From assembly GCF_026001925.1 (NCBI RefSeq), contig NZ_AP021869.1, positions 1,612,001 through 1,676,000 of the forward strand: a DNA stretch of 64,000 bases, written 5' to 3'. The translations under genes were made by a program, and so were the position numbers. Source of the stretch: Vibrio gangliei. Its GTDB lineage: Bacteria > Pseudomonadota > Gammaproteobacteria > Enterobacterales > Vibrionaceae. Under the pieces are notes generated by a model that worked only from the letters and a program-made list of their open reading frames with translations, ran no database searches and was not told the DNA's origin. This document shows, one piece after another, positions 53,260-63,775 of this stretch. Every line of letters begins with the position of its first letter. Position 1 is the first letter of the stretch.

Positions 53260-55290
53260 TTAACTATTCACAATAAACTGCGCTCTTAGCTTTTCTATCT
53301 CATCCCGCTTTTGCGCTGCTTGTTCAAATTCTAAATTCTGCGCATGTTGATACATTTCATTTTCGAGCTGACTGATTTGTTTTTCTAATTGTTGCGGTGT
53401 CAGAGCTTGATAATTCGCCGCTTGCTCTGCCACTTTAGACAATGGGATCACATGGCTGTCTTTCTTACCTTTACGCGTGCCAACATGACCAAGCTCCATA
53501 ATATCTTGAATACTTTTCTTCAAAGCCTGCGGCGACATGCCCATTTTTTCGTTGTACTCTTGCTGCTTAGCGCGACGTCTTTCCGTTTCATCAATCGCTT
53601 TTCGCATCGACTTAGTAATCGTGTCGCCATATAAAATCGCTTTACCTTGCACATTACGCGCGGCGCGGCCAATGGTCTGAATTAAGGAGCGCTCTGAACG
53701 CAAGAAACCTTCTTTATCTGCATCCAAAATCGCCACTAACGACACTTCAGGCATGTCCAATCCTTCTCGAAGTAAGTTAATGCCCACTAACACATCAAAT
53801 TCACCTAAACGTAGGTCGCGAATAATTTCAACTCGCTCGACCGTATCAATATCCGAGTGCAAGTAACGTACTTTCACATCATGCTCGGTGAGATATTCAG
53901 TTAAATCTTCAGCCATGCGTTTGGTTAATGTCGTAACCAGAACACGTTCATTAACAGCAACACGCTGACGAATTTCAGACAGCAAATCATCCACTTGGGT
54001 AGCCACGGGGCGAACTTCAATTTCAGGATCGAGTAAACCTGTCGGGCGCACAACCTGCTCAGCCACGTCGCCTGCTGATTTATCTAATTCATAATCACTT
54101 GGCGTTGCCGAAACATAAATCGTTTGCGGAGCAAGTGCCTCGAACTCTTCAAACCTTAGCGGGCGGTTATCTAAAGCTGACGGCAAACGGAAGCCAAATT
54201 CCACTAAGGTTTCTTTACGCGAACGGTCACCTTTATACATTGCGCCAATTTGAGGCACCGTGACATGAGATTCATCGATAATCAACAAACCATCATGCGG
54301 TAAGTAATCGAATAATGTTGGAGGCGGCTCGCCCTCTTTGCGACCACTGAGATAACGCGAGTAGTTTTCGATACCTGAACAAAAACCCAATTCGTTCATC
54401 ATTTCAATGTCGAATTGAGTGCGTTGAGTAATGCGCTGATCTTCAAGTAATTTGTTGTTATCACGCAGCACTTTTTGACGATCAACCAATTCTTCTTTGA
54501 TTTGTTCAATGGCTTCTAAAATTCGTTCACGCGGCGTAACGTAGTGCGTTTTAGGATAAATAGTGGCACGCGCTATATCCCGCTGCTTCATCGCACCGGT
54601 CAGAGGATCGAAGATGCTGATGCATTCGACTTCTTCATCAAACATTTCAATACGAATAGCATCATGTTCTGAATCGGCTGGGAACACGTCAATCACTTCA
54701 CCTCGAACTCGGAAGTTACCGCGTTCAAACACCATGTCATTACGGCTATATTGCAATTCAGCTAAGCGGCGAATAATGTCACGCTGTTCGAGCATGTCTC
54801 CTCGACGAATATGCAACATCATCTTTAAATACGAATCGGGATCACCCAAACCATAAATTGCGGATACGGACGCAACAATGATGGCATCTTTTCTTTCAAT
54901 AAGAGATTTAGTGGCGGATAAACGCATTTGTTCAATATGCGCGTTCACCGATGAATCTTTTTCGATGAAGGTATCCGTCGTGGGTACGTAGGCTTCAGGC
55001 TGGTAATAATCATAATAAGAGACAAAGTACTCCACGGCATTGTTAGGGAAGAAGCTCTTCATTTCACCGTAAAGCTGCGCGGCTAAGGTTTTATTCGGCG
55101 CAAGCAAAATCGTTGGCCGTTGCGCTCTTGCAATGACATTAGCAAGTGTAAATGTCTTACCTGAACCCGTCACACCAAGTAAAGTTTGATGTGCCAATCC
55201 TGCATCTAACCCTTCCGACAATTGCGCTATTGCCGTAGGTTGGTCGCCTGCTGGTTGATAATCCGATACCAATTGGTACAACTTACTCAT
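53260..55290 (-). CDS. uvrB: Excinuclease ABC subunit B
   Basis: A 676-residue nucleotide excision repair helicase that verifies lesions handed over by UvrA and recruits UvrC. Walker A GVTGSGKT is at residues 39-46. The beta-hairpin that probes damage includes [16 protein letters not shown] is the helicase motif II, and QTIGRAARN motif VI. The last 45 residues are the UVR domain that binds UvrC ([20 protein letters not shown]). Full length. AAGAGG precedes the start within a repeat-filled leader, and an SOS box lies at 55441. Confidence 0.97.
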   Translation of the reverse strand: MSKLYQLVSDYQPAGDQPTAIAQLSEGLDAGLAHQTLLGVTGSGKTFTLANVIARAQRPTILLAPNKTLAAQLYGEMKSFFPNNAVEYFVSYYDYYQPEAYVPTTDTFIEKDSSVNAHIEQMRLSATKSLIERKDAIIVASVSAIYGLGDPDSYLKMMLHIRRGDMLEQRDIIRRLAELQYSRNDMVFERGNFRVRGEVIDVFPADSEHDAIRIEMFDEEVECISIFDPLTGAMKQRDIARATIYPKTHYVTPRERILEAIEQIKEELVDRQKVLRDNNKLLEDQRITQRTQFDIEMMNELGFCSGIENYSRYLSGRKEGEPPPTLFDYLPHDGLLIIDESHVTVPQIGAMYKGDRSRKETLVEFGFRLPSALDNRPLRFEEFEALAPQTIYVSATPSDYELDKSAGDVAEQVVRPTGLLDPEIEVRPVATQVDDLLSEIRQRVAVNERVLVTTLTKRMAEDLTEYLTEHDVKVRYLHSDIDTVERVEIIRDLRLGEFDVLVGINLLREGLDMPEVSLVAILDADKEGFLRSERSLIQTIGRAARNVQGKAILYGDTITKSMRKAIDETERRRAKQQEYNEKMGMSPQALKKSIQDIMELGHVGTRKGKKDSHVIPLSKVAEQAANYQALTPQQLEKQISQLENEMYQHAQNLEFEQAAQKRDEIEKLRAQFIVNS

Positions 55291-55292
55291 AC

Positions 55293-55377
55293 TTGCCTCT
55301 TAAACCATGCTTGTGTTTTAAACCACATATGTCTCTAAACCAAATTTGCCTCTAAACCGCATTTATCTCTAAAGCAT
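55293..55377 (-). repeat. Degenerate tandem repeats in the uvrB leader
   Basis: Five units of 17-20 bases, consensus ATGYGGTTTAGAGGCAA on the minus strand. The last unit supplies the uvrB ribosome site (AAGAGG), and at least one earlier unit keeps AGAGGCAA. Confidence 0.75.
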
Positions 55378-55440
55378 ACTGGTTTATTAACATAAAAGTG
55401 AACGACTCAATTGACCTTTCACGATTCTATTTTGGCATGA

Positions 55441-55460
55441 CACTGGATACTCATCCAGCA
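55441..55460 (-). promoter_or_regulatory. LexA (SOS) box of uvrB
   Basis: CTG-GATACTCATC-CAG at 55443-55458 fits CTG-N10-CAG. The inner bases (CTGG/CCAG) depart from the ideal CTGT/ACAG, so binding may be weaker than at umuD. It lies about 150 bases upstream of uvrB. Confidence 0.7.
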
Positions 55461-55649
55461 CTATTCCAGCGATAGTTTTTTTCTCTAACAATTAGACTAA
55501 AAAAAGTCATGTTCACTCTGGCGTGCTAATTCCAACTTTGATAGTATTCTCGTCCCACGCAAAACGCGCCTGTAATTACCTCATATTTTCATCCACTGGT
55601 TTTCCCCAAAACTGGGCATCACTGCTTCATTTTGTAACAAGCGCTTTTT

Positions 55650-55811
55650 TTATCCACACGAGCCAATACCGGAAAAAGCAAGAAAAAATCTTTCAATACA
55701 AAGCATTAGCCATGACGTCGCTATTTATATCGCTATCATTAAATTCAAAACCAAACTTGCCCAGATTTCATTAACACACTTATCCACAAATTTAGTGGAT
55801 AACTATCCACT
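55650..55811. promoter_or_regulatory. Cluster of DnaA-box-like sequences
   Basis: Two perfect TTATCCACA boxes (55650-55658, 55780-55788), one inverted TTATCCACT (55794-55802) and CTATCCACT (55803-55811). The last three lie within 32 bases. The region 55461-55889 has no gene that I can support. It may titrate DnaA or control a neighbouring promoter. Confidence 0.6.
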
Positions 55812-55889
55812 ACCCTTATCTGATGCGGGATACAAAAAAGTAAAGAGAAAAAACAAGAAAAAATTGACTTTTTTACCTCTACAGAACGT

Positions 55890-55918
55890 TGACAGAGAAA
55901 AAAGCTCTAGCTAGAATT
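55890..55918 (+). promoter_or_regulatory. Promoter of tRNA-Asn
   Basis: TTGACA (55890-55895), 17-base spacer, TAGAAT (55913-55918). A near-consensus sigma-70 promoter placed 13 bases before the tRNA. Confidence 0.9.
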
Positions 55919-55931
55919 CGCTCCATATTAT

Positions 55932-56007
55932 TCCCTGTTAGTTCAGTCGGTAGAACGGCGGACTGTTAATCCGTATGTCGCTGGTTCAAGTCCAGCACAG
56001 GGAGCCA
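55932..56007 (+). tRNA. tRNA-Asn (GTT)
   Basis: A 76-base tRNA with anticodon GTT in CTGTTAA, TTCAAGT T-loop and encoded CCA. Single gene with own promoter and terminator. Confidence 0.97.
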
Positions 56008-56012
56008 AATTG

Positions 56013-56046
56013 AAAAAGCCGCATCGTCAAACATGCGGCTTTTTTT
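56013..56046 (+). terminator. Terminator of tRNA-Asn
   Basis: Arms AAAAAGCCGCAT and ATGCGGCTTTTT with an 8-base loop and a T run. Confidence 0.95.
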
Positions 56047-56204
56047 CGTCTAAAATTTGTTCATTTAACGACTACGCCTTCCAATGGCATCAAATACCTG
56101 TTTCCTTATAGCTTGTACCTATTAGCTTGTAGGAGATCAAAGGGTTGTTATTGATAGCACAAATGACGATAATGTTCAGATCATAAGTAACCCTAAGAGA
56201 CGAT

Positions 56205-56783
56205 ATGACAGACTATTTACTGTTGCTTGTTGGCACTGTCCTGGTCAACAACTTTGTTCTGGTTAAATTCCTTGGTATTTGTCCGTTTATGGGCGTGTCT
56301 AAAAAACTAGAAACCGCCATTGGAATGGGGCTTGCGACAACTTTCGTATTAACCTTGGCATCGGTCTGTTCCTATCTCGTCCAAACTTACATTTTGCGCC
56401 CTCTTGGCATCGAATATTTGCAAACCATGAGCTTTATTTTAGTGATTGCCTTTGTGGTGCAATTTACCGAAATGGTGGTACACAAAACCAGCCCAACGCT
56501 CTATCGCTTACTGGGTATTTTTCTCCCGCTGATCACTACCAACTGTGCAGTATTAGGTGTGGCGTTGTTAAACATTAACGAAAACCACAACTTTATCGAA
56601 TCCATCATCTATGGTTTTGGTGCAGCGGTTGGTTTCTCACTTGTCTTGATTCTGTTCGCTTCGATGCGTGAACGAATTGCGGCGGCTGATGTACCCGCTC
56701 CATTTAAAGGTGCATCCATTGCTATGATTACCGCAGGTCTTATGTCTCTTGCCTTCATGGGCTTTACCGGCTTGGTGAAATAA
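56205..56783 (+). CDS. rsxA: Rnf/Rsx electron transport complex subunit A
   Basis: A 192-residue inner-membrane protein with six segments. It has [20 protein letters not shown] and [16 protein letters not shown], the two inverted half-motifs with cysteines that form the membrane iron-sulfur site with RnfE. First gene of the six-gene operon. Rnf couples electron flow between NADH and ferredoxin to sodium or proton transport; in E. coli the Rsx version keeps SoxR reduced. Confidence 0.97.
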   Translation: MTDYLLLLVGTVLVNNFVLVKFLGICPFMGVSKKLETAIGMGLATTFVLTLASVCSYLVQTYILRPLGIEYLQTMSFILVIAFVVQFTEMVVHKTSPTLYRLLGIFLPLITTNCAVLGVALLNINENHNFIESIIYGFGAAVGFSLVLILFASMRERIAAADVPAPFKGASIAMITAGLMSLAFMGFTGLVK

Positions 56784-56785
56784 TT

Positions 56786-57385
56786 GTGACTACTGTTTTT
56801 ATTGCTATCGCTGCTATTGCTGTTTTAGCCGCTATTTTTGGTGTTATTTTAGGATTTGCTTCGATTCGCTTTAAAGTTGAAGCGGATCCAATTGTCGATC
56901 AAATTGACAGTATTTTACCGCAAACTCAATGCGGACAATGTGGCTATCCCGGTTGTCGCCCTTACGCCGAAGCTATCGCAAATGGAGATGACATCACCAA
57001 ATGCCCTCCCGGTGGCCAAGCAGGTATCGAAAAACTCGCTGATTTGATGGGAGTCGATGTGCCAAGCGCTGCAGGTGAAGTCGAAGAAGCGGTTAAAAAA
57101 GTGGCTTTTATTCATGAAGATATGTGTATTGGCTGCACTAAATGTATTCAAGCGTGCCCAGTGGATGCCATTGTAGGTGGCACCAAAGCACTTCACACCG
57201 TCATTAAAAGCGAATGTACGGGTTGTGATTTATGCGTTGCGCCTTGTCCAACCGATTGTATTGAAATGATTCCTATCGAAACCACGCCAGATACGTGGAA
57301 ATGGCAACTTGAACTGATTCCTGTTGTGACGGATCTTGAGCCAACCTCAGCTGAAGCTGACTCTGAAAAATCCACCGTGAATTAA
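56786..57385 (+). CDS. rsxB: Rnf/Rsx complex ferredoxin-like subunit B
   Basis: A 199-residue iron-sulfur protein. An N-terminal membrane anchor is followed by a 4Fe-4S site (CGQCGYPGC) and two ferredoxin clusters ([12 protein letters not shown] and [12 protein letters not shown]). It starts with GTG two bases after the rsxA stop codon, so it is coupled to it. It passes electrons to or from soluble ferredoxin. Confidence 0.97.
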   Translation: MTTVFIAIAAIAVLAAIFGVILGFASIRFKVEADPIVDQIDSILPQTQCGQCGYPGCRPYAEAIANGDDITKCPPGGQAGIEKLADLMGVDVPSAAGEVEEAVKKVAFIHEDMCIGCTKCIQACPVDAIVGGTKALHTVIKSECTGCDLCVAPCPTDCIEMIPIETTPDTWKWQLELIPVVTDLEPTSAEADSEKSTVN

Positions 57386-57398
57386 GGAAAATCGCTCT

Positions 57399-59906
57399 AT
57401 GTTGTCGTTAATTGAACAAATTCGTCAGGGTATGATGTGGGATTTTCCCGGAGGCATCCATCCACCTGAAAATAAAGTGCAGTCGTCTGGCACACCTATC
57501 GTACAACCTGAGTTACCAGAAGAATTCGTTTTACCTTTAAAGCAGCATATCGGCCGCCCGGGTGACATTTGCGTCAAAGTTGGTGATCCCGTACTGAAAG
57601 GTCAACAACTGACTCAGGCTAACTTAGCCTTCATGGTTCCAGTGCATGCGCCAAGCTCAGGTGTCGTCACCGCCATAGAAAAACGCACGATTGCTCACCC
57701 TTCTGGTTTGTCCGATCTCTGTATTGTGATCAAACCGGATGGTGAAGATAAGTGGTGTGAAAAAGAAGCAATAGACAACTACACGGAACGTAACGCGGAA
57801 GAACTGATCGAAAAAATTCGTCAATCAGGCATCTCTGGTATGGGCGGTGCGGGTTTCCCAACCGCTCGAAAGCTGCATACCGGTTTAGCCAAAACCAAGA
57901 TCTTAATCATCAATGCGGCGGAATGTGAGCCTTATATCACCGCCGATGATCGCTTAATGCAGGATTATGCCGATGAAGTGATTCAAGGTGTGCAAGTTAT
58001 TCAGCATATTCTGCAACCTGAAATCACCATTATCGGTATTGAAGATAATAAAAAAGAAGCCATTGCTGCATTAGAAGTCGCAGCCAAAGACGTTGATCTG
58101 ATCATTCGTGTTGTACCCACTAAATACCCTTCAGGCGGTTCAAAACAGTTAATCAAAATCTTAACTGGCCGTGAAGTACCAAGTAAGGAACACTCGGCAG
58201 CCATTGGCGTATTGATGCAAAACGTAGGAACGGCATTTGCAATCAAACGTGCCATCATTGATGGTGAACCATTAATCGAACGTGTCGTTACATTAACCGG
58301 CGATTCCTTTGCGCAAAAAGGCAATGTGTTAGCGCGTCTTGGTACACCAATTTCATCCTTACTGCGCCAATTTGGTTATAAAGCCGAACGTAAAAACCCA
58401 CGATTGATTATGGGTGGTTCGTTAATGGGCTTCACTTTGCCTCATGCAGACGTGCCGATTACCAAAATCACAAACTGTATTTTAGCGCCAAAACGCAAAG
58501 AATTAGCGCCCCCAACTCAAGAAGTTGCCTGCATTCGTTGTACCGCTTGCGCCGAAGCCTGCCCTGCTTCGCTACTGCCACAACAGTTGCAGTGGTATGC
58601 CAAAGCACAAGATTACGACAAGTGTGAAGAATACCACCTGTCCGATTGTATTGAGTGCGGCGCTTGTGCTTACGTATGCCCAAGTGAGATTCCATTGGTG
58701 CAGTATTACCGCCAAGCAAAATCTGAAATTTGGACTCGCAAACAAGAAGCGAAAGAATCTGAACGAGCTAAACAACGCTTTGAAGAACGTCAAAAACGCT
58801 TAGAGCGAGACAAAATTGAACGTGAACAGCGCTTCAAGCAAGCAGCAGAAAAGCGTCGCGGCGAAATGACACAATCCGGTGGTGACGATGCCGTAGCGGC
58901 CGCTATTGCCAGAGTGAAAGCGAAACAAGCCGCGCCTGTAAGTAACGAAGTGAAACCCGCGGTTGCAGCAGCGATTGCAAGAGCGAAAGCCAAGCAAGCC
59001 GAAGCAGCCAAAGCCGGACAAGCTGAGCCTGATAATTCTGAAATGATGAAATTACGTGAAGAACGTAAACAGCAGGCTCGTGCGCGTAAAGCTGAGCAAG
59101 CTCAACAAGCAGAAACAGCAGTGCAAAGTGATGAATCCGAGTCACAAGCACCAAGTAAAAGTGCGGCTGTCGCGGCTGCGATTGCGCGTGCTAAAGCTCG
59201 TAAAGCCCAACAGCAACAAAATGAATCTAAGCCAGAAACCGATGCTGAACCTAAAGCGAAGGTAAGCTCAAAAGAGCAAGCTCCTGAAGCCACAACAGCG
59301 ACCGAAAACGATCCGAAAAAAGCTGCGGTTGCCGCTGCAATTGCCCGCGCTAAAGCTCGCAAAGCACAGCAGCAACATGAATCTGAGCCAGAAACCGCTG
59401 CAGAACCTAAAGCTGAGGCAAGCTCAAAAGAGCAAGATCCTGAAGCTACAACAGCAACCGAAAACGATCCGAAAAAAGCTGCGGTAGCCGCTGCGATTGC
59501 CCGCGCTAAAGCTCGCAAGGCACAGCAGCAACAACATGAATCTGAGCCAGAAACCGATGTAGAACCTAAAGCTGAAGTAAGTGAGCAAACTCAAGTACCT
59601 GAAGCCACAACAGCGACCGAAAGCGATCCGAAAAAAGCTGCTGTAGCGGCTGCTATTGCCCGCGCTAAAGCTCGTAAAGCCCAGCAACAACATAAAACTG
59701 AGCAAAATAAAACCGAGCAAAACCCAGCAGAGCAAAATGAAATCCAACAACATGCAGCTGAATCAAAACCAGATGAACAAGTTCGAGTAGAAAAATCAGC
59801 ATCATCTGATGATAAAGACTCACAAGATAAGCAAGATTCAGAAGTGACACTCGATTTGTTAGATATACCAGTGTTCATCGATAAATCCTCTCAGGAGAAA
59901 AAATAA
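57399..59906 (+). CDS. rsxC: Rnf/Rsx complex NADH-binding subunit C with repeat tail
   Basis: An 835-residue peripheral subunit that oxidises NADH. The core (about 1-450) has [13 protein letters not shown] for [15 protein letters not shown] for NADH, and two 4Fe-4S motifs, [12 protein letters not shown] (from residue 378) and [12 protein letters not shown]. From about residue 450 comes a long charged, Ala- and Gln-rich tail with repeated [17 protein letters not shown] blocks. The core is conserved; the tail is about 95 residues longer than in E. coli. The stop overlaps rsxD by one base. Confidence 0.96.
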   Translation: MLSLIEQIRQGMMWDFPGGIHPPENKVQSSGTPIVQPELPEEFVLPLKQHIGRPGDICVKVGDPVLKGQQLTQANLAFMVPVHAPSSGVVTAIEKRTIAHPSGLSDLCIVIKPDGEDKWCEKEAIDNYTERNAEELIEKIRQSGISGMGGAGFPTARKLHTGLAKTKILIINAAECEPYITADDRLMQDYADEVIQGVQVIQHILQPEITIIGIEDNKKEAIAALEVAAKDVDLIIRVVPTKYPSGGSKQLIKILTGREVPSKEHSAAIGVLMQNVGTAFAIKRAIIDGEPLIERVVTLTGDSFAQKGNVLARLGTPISSLLRQFGYKAERKNPRLIMGGSLMGFTLPHADVPITKITNCILAPKRKELAPPTQEVACIRCTACAEACPASLLPQQLQWYAKAQDYDKCEEYHLSDCIECGACAYVCPSEIPLVQYYRQAKSEIWTRKQEAKESERAKQRFEERQKRLERDKIEREQRFKQAAEKRRGEMTQSGGDDAVAAAIARVKAKQAAPVSNEVKPAVAAAIARAKAKQAEAAKAGQAEPDNSEMMKLREERKQQARARKAEQAQQAETAVQSDESESQAPSKSAAVAAAIARAKARKAQQQQNESKPETDAEPKAKVSSKEQAPEATTATENDPKKAAVAAAIARAKARKAQQQHESEPETAAEPKAEASSKEQDPEATTATENDPKKAAVAAAIARAKARKAQQQQHESEPETDVEPKAEVSEQTQVPEATTATESDPKKAAVAAAIARAKARKAQQQHKTEQNKTEQNPAEQNEIQQHAAESKPDEQVRVEKSASSDDKDSQDKQDSEVTLDLLDIPVFIDKSSQEKK
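59157..59700 (+). repeat. Tandem repeats encoding the RsxC tail
   Basis: Four units of 156-159 bases with starts at 59163, 59322, 59478 and 59637; the fourth is complete only in its first third. Each encodes [18 protein letters not shown] plus a Glu/Pro/Thr-rich linker. Older, shorter relatives lie at about 58890-59010. Codon differences are few, so the units are recent. Confidence 0.9.
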
Positions 59907-60958
59907 TGCCTTTCTTCATCACGAGTTCTCCTCATGTGAGAGTAAAGCGTAATACCGCCAATATCATGATGTGGGTTGCTTTATGTCTGCTCCCAGGCAT
60001 TGCTGTTCAAACCTATTTCTTTGGTTATGGCGTTCTCATTCAAGTGGTCTTCGCCATTATGCTGGCTTGGTTATTTGAAGCCTCAGTGATGTTAGTACGT
60101 AAACGCCCCATTTTACGTAGCTTACAAGATAACAGTGCCTTAGTGACGGGCATGTTGATTGCGGTTGCAATTCCACCACTTTCTCCTTGGTGGTTGCTGG
60201 CTATTGGTCTGTTTTTTGCCATCGTAATTGGCAAACATTTGTATGGTGGCTTGGGTCAAAACTTATTTAATCCTGCGATGGTGGCTTACGTGGTGTTATT
60301 GATCTCGTTCCCCGTACAAATGACCAGTTGGGTCACACCGGAGTCCATTACCCACGTTCACATGCATTTTGCCGATTGTTTGAAACTCTTCTTCACTGGT
60401 TTCAATGCTGATGGCTTATCTTTGCAGCAAGTACGTGCAGGCATTGATGGTGTCACCATGGCCACACCACTGGATACTTTCAAAACGTCAATCAAAGCCG
60501 GTCATTTGTCTAGTGAAATCATGCAGCAGCCTGTCTTCGCCGGTTTAGCTGGTGTGGGTTGGCAATGGGTCAATATTGCGTTTTTATTAGGCGGCTTACT
60601 GCTAGTACGCTTACGTATAGTGCAGTGGCAGATCCCGATTGCCATGTTGGCAAGTTTGTTAATTGTGAGCACCCTTTGTTCGCTGATCGCCCCAGGCACT
60701 ACGGCTTCACCAATCATGCACTTATTGTCTGGCGCAACCATGCTCGGTGCCTTTTTCATTGCCACCGATCCGGTAACCGCATCCACCACCACGAAAGGAC
60801 GCATCATTTATGGTGCCTTTATCGGCTTAGTCATATTCTTAATTCGTAGCTGGGGTGGTTTTCCTGATGGTGTTGCCTTCGCGGTATTACTGGCCAATAT
60901 GGCGGTACCTCTGATTGACTACTACACCAAACCACGCACTTATGGCCATGTAAGGTAA
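59906..60958 (+). CDS. rsxD: Rnf/Rsx complex subunit D
   Basis: A 350-residue membrane subunit with about ten segments. The FMN is attached covalently to Thr187 in MATPLDTF, the same number as known for V. cholerae Rnf[17 protein letters not shown] and [10 protein letters not shown] are family signatures. Starts on the TAATG overlap with rsxC, after AGGAGAAAAAATA. Confidence 0.97.
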   Translation: MPFFITSSPHVRVKRNTANIMMWVALCLLPGIAVQTYFFGYGVLIQVVFAIMLAWLFEASVMLVRKRPILRSLQDNSALVTGMLIAVAIPPLSPWWLLAIGLFFAIVIGKHLYGGLGQNLFNPAMVAYVVLLISFPVQMTSWVTPESITHVHMHFADCLKLFFTGFNADGLSLQQVRAGIDGVTMATPLDTFKTSIKAGHLSSEIMQQPVFAGLAGVGWQWVNIAFLLGGLLLVRLRIVQWQIPIAMLASLLIVSTLCSLIAPGTTASPIMHLLSGATMLGAFFIATDPVTASTTTKGRIIYGAFIGLVIFLIRSWGGFPDGVAFAVLLANMAVPLIDYYTKPRTYGHVR

Positions 60959-60965
60959 TCACACT

Positions 60966-61592
60966 ATGCTTAAAGCTATGAAGAAAAATGGTGGGATCTT
61001 GGCAATTTTTGCTGTGGCTTCAACGTCACTGGTTGCCATTACAAACTGGATCACACACGATACTATCGTTGAACAACAGCAACGCGATTTACAACAAACT
61101 CTGAACCAAGTGATCCCACAAAGCATGCACGACAATCAATTGTTTGCTTCTTGTATGTTGTTGCCATCTCAAACCACAGTGACGACCGATCCGATGCCTG
61201 CTTATTTGGCGACCAAAGATGGAGAGCCAACCGCTATCGCTATCGAAACCTACGCGCCGGATGGTTACAATGGTGCAATCAAAATCATTGTTGGCCTGGA
61301 TATGCAAGGTGTCGTTACCAGCACTCGCGTGTTAGAGCATAATGAAACTCCCGGGCTTGGAGATAAAATCGAAACCAGAAAAACCAGTTGGATATTCAGT
61401 TTTGATAAAAAAACGGTCACAACGGATAACGACTCTGATTGGGCGGTACGTAAAGATGGTGGTCAATTTGACCAATTTACCGGTGCGACAATTACGCCTC
61501 GCGCTGTCGTCAAAGCAGTCAAAAACACCGTGGTTTACTTTAAACAAAATAAGCAAACCATCCTTAATCAACCATTAAACTGTGAGGGATAA
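60966..61592 (+). CDS. rsxG: Rnf/Rsx complex subunit G
   Basis: A 208-residue flavoprotein with one N-terminal membrane helix and a periplasmic domain. The covalent FMN site is Thr175 in FTGATIT, again the number known in V. cholerae Rnf[13 protein letters not shown] is a second signature. Two bases before the rsxE start. Confidence 0.96.
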   Translation: MLKAMKKNGGILAIFAVASTSLVAITNWITHDTIVEQQQRDLQQTLNQVIPQSMHDNQLFASCMLLPSQTTVTTDPMPAYLATKDGEPTAIAIETYAPDGYNGAIKIIVGLDMQGVVTSTRVLEHNETPGLGDKIETRKTSWIFSFDKKTVTTDNDSDWAVRKDGGQFDQFTGATITPRAVVKAVKNTVVYFKQNKQTILNQPLNCEG

Positions 61593-61593
61593 T

Positions 61594-62343
61594 ATGTCTG
61601 ACGATAGTGCAACACTTGATACCCCTTTAGAATCCGAAGTTAAAGTGGTTGATCCTGAAAATAAACAACTCATGAAAAATGGTTTATGGGATAACAACCC
61701 TGCCTTAGTTCAACTCTTGGGTTTATGCCCTCTTCTGGCAGTGTCATCGACCGTAACCAACGCGCTTGGCTTAGGTTTGGCCACCATGATGGTATTAATC
61801 GCCACCAATACCATTGTGTCGCTGATTCGTCATCATGTTCCTAACGAAGTACGTATTCCGATTTTTGTCATGATCATTGCTTCCGTCGTGACTTGCGTTC
61901 AATTGCTAATGAGCGCTTACGCATACGGCTTGTATCTATCACTCGGTATCTTCATTCCGTTGATCGTGACTAACTGTGTGATTATTGGTCGCGCCGAAGC
62001 TTATGCCTCTAAAAATGCCCCGAAGAAAGCGGCATTAGATGGCTTTTGGATGGGGCTTGGCATGTTAGCAGTTCTGACTCTACTGGGTGCCTTACGTGAA
62101 CTGATCGGTCAAGGCACACTATTTGATGGAGCAGACTTATTACTGGGGGCTTGGGCTGAATCCTTGCGTATCGAAGTGTTTCATATTGATAGCAGTTTTT
62201 TACTGGCCTTATTACCACCGGGCGCTTTCATTGGTGTCGGTTTCTTAATTGCACTCAAACAAGTCATTGATAAACAAATTGAGAAGCGCCAACCAAAAGC
62301 AGAAAAAGCAAAAATAGAACGTGCTCGTGTCACTAATGCTTAA
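61594..62343 (+). CDS. rsxE: Rnf/Rsx complex subunit E
   Basis: A 249-residue membrane subunit paired with RsxA. It has [20 protein letters not shown] and the ITNC-type segment [18 protein letters not shown]. The start at 61594 follows GAGGGATAAT. The N-terminus carries about 18 extra residues rich in Asp and Glu before the conserved region. Last rsx gene. Confidence 0.96.
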   Translation: MSDDSATLDTPLESEVKVVDPENKQLMKNGLWDNNPALVQLLGLCPLLAVSSTVTNALGLGLATMMVLIATNTIVSLIRHHVPNEVRIPIFVMIIASVVTCVQLLMSAYAYGLYLSLGIFIPLIVTNCVIIGRAEAYASKNAPKKAALDGFWMGLGMLAVLTLLGALRELIGQGTLFDGADLLLGAWAESLRIEVFHIDSSFLLALLPPGAFIGVGFLIALKQVIDKQIEKRQPKAEKAKIERARVTNA

Positions 62344-62388
62344 CTTGAACGACAAATAACAAAAAACCATTAATGAAAAGAATCAAAA

Positions 62389-63030
62389 ATGAATAATGAA
62401 AAGCGTCGTCTGATCCTTGAACGATTACGAGAACACAATCCAAATCCGCAAACAGAGCTGAATTGGTCAACCCCTTTTGAGTTATTGATTGCCGTTTTAC
62501 TTTCAGCGCAAGCCACAGATGTGAGTGTCAATAAAGCGACAGATAAGTTATATCCTGTCGCCAATACGCCGGAAGCTATTTTGGCTCTTGGTGTCGATGG
62601 GCTAAAAGAATACATCAAAACCATTGGCTTATTTAATTCAAAAGCTGAAAATACCATCAAGACCTGCAAAATCTTGATTGAAAAGCACAATAGCCAAGTT
62701 CCGGAAGATCGAGCCGCTTTAGAAGCCTTGCCGGGTGTTGGTCGAAAAACGGCCAATGTCGTACTCAATACCGCTTTCGGTTGGCCAACGATTGCCGTCG
62801 ATACTCACATTTATCGAGTTTCTAATCGCACGAAATTTGCGATGGGTAAAACGGTCGACGATGTGGAAGCTAAGCTCTTAAAAGTAGTACCAAAAGAATT
62901 CAAACTCGATGTGCATCACTGGCTCATTTTGCATGGTCGCTATACCTGTATTGCGCGTAAGCCACGCTGCGGTAGTTGTATCATTGAAGATTTATGTGAG
63001 TTTAAAGAAAAAGTTTATCCTGAAGAGTAA
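62389..63030 (+). CDS. nth: Endonuclease III
   Basis: A 213-residue DNA glycosylase/AP lyase that removes oxidised pyrimidines. Catalytic Lys120 ([12 protein letters not shown]) and Asp138 (AVDTHIYRV) and the cluster cysteines 187, 194, 197 and 203 all have E. coli numbering. It follows rsxE in the order conserved across gammaproteobacteria. The ribosome site is weak. Confidence 0.97.
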   Translation: MNNEKRRLILERLREHNPNPQTELNWSTPFELLIAVLLSAQATDVSVNKATDKLYPVANTPEAILALGVDGLKEYIKTIGLFNSKAENTIKTCKILIEKHNSQVPEDRAALEALPGVGRKTANVVLNTAFGWPTIAVDTHIYRVSNRTKFAMGKTVDDVEAKLLKVVPKEFKLDVHHWLILHGRYTCIARKPRCGSCIIEDLCEFKEKVYPEE

Positions 63031-63071
63031 TCATTACTTTGATTGCCCATAATCATTACAAGGAGCACACA

Positions 63072-63488
63072 ATGTCGAACGGAAGAATTTTGCATACTAT
63101 GGTACGCGTTGGCGATCTTGATCGTTCAATCGAGTTTTATACCAAAGTACTTGGCATGCAATTGCTACGTAAAAATGAAAACACTGAATACAAATACACT
63201 CTAGCATTTGTCGGTTACGGTGATGAATCTGAAGGTGCTGTAATCGAGTTAACCTACAACTGGGATACGTCGGAATACGATCTTGGTACAGGCTATGGTC
63301 ACATTGCGATTGGTTTCGATGATATCTACACAGCATGCGATGCAATTAAAGCAGCGGGCGGTACAGTCACTCGTGAACCCGGCCCAGTTAAAGGCGGCTC
63401 AACTCATATTGCCTTCGTGAAAGACCCTGATGGCTACATGATTGAGCTTATTCAGCGCAGCCAAATGTCTGCTGGATTAGAAGGCTAA
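63072..63488 (+). CDS. gloA: Lactoylglutathione lyase (glyoxalase I)
   Basis: A 138-residue enzyme that isomerises the methylglyoxal-glutathione adduct to S-lactoylglutathione. Metal ligands His8, Glu59, His77 and Glu125 match E. coli His5, Glu56, His74 and Glu122. AAGGAGCACACA precedes the start at 63072. A terminator follows. Confidence 0.97.
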   Translation: MSNGRILHTMVRVGDLDRSIEFYTKVLGMQLLRKNENTEYKYTLAFVGYGDESEGAVIELTYNWDTSEYDLGTGYGHIAIGFDDIYTACDAIKAAGGTVTREPGPVKGGSTHIAFVKDPDGYMIELIQRSQMSAGLEG

Positions 63489-63535
63489 GTACCTGCCTCT
63501 TGTCTAAATGCCCTCAGCTGAGGATAGCTCCCCCA

Positions 63536-63563
63536 AAAGAACCCTACACTGGGTTCTTTTTGT
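63536..63563 (+). terminator. Terminator of gloA
   Basis: Arms AAAAGAACCC and GGGTTCTTTT with a 6-base loop, then TTGTTTT. Confidence 0.92.
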
Positions 63564-63775
63564 TTTCACTTTCGCAGCCACCCAAAATGGCACTTCATTT
63601 CGGACACAGTTATCCACCACAATAATCAAATCTCTCTGACTCTTTTGCAGTAGCAATAAAAAATCATTTATTTTAAATAAAACCTCATATTTTCATCGCG
63701 ACAAGTCACATTTGTGAGTGAAGTTCCATTTCTTATCTGTAATAATACGCACCAAATTCACGGATATGAAAACGC

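Noticed and set aside
55523-55774. 83-residue frame between uvrB and tRNA-Asn
   Set aside because: No ribosome site, odd composition, and it overlaps the DnaA boxes.
58890-59700. RsxC tail as a frameshifted or fused second gene
   Set aside because: The frame is continuous, the repeats are in phase at every unit, and the stop overlaps rsxD normally.
57399-59906. Minus-strand frames opposite rsxC
   Set aside because: They are mirror images of the Ala-rich repeats with no start signals.
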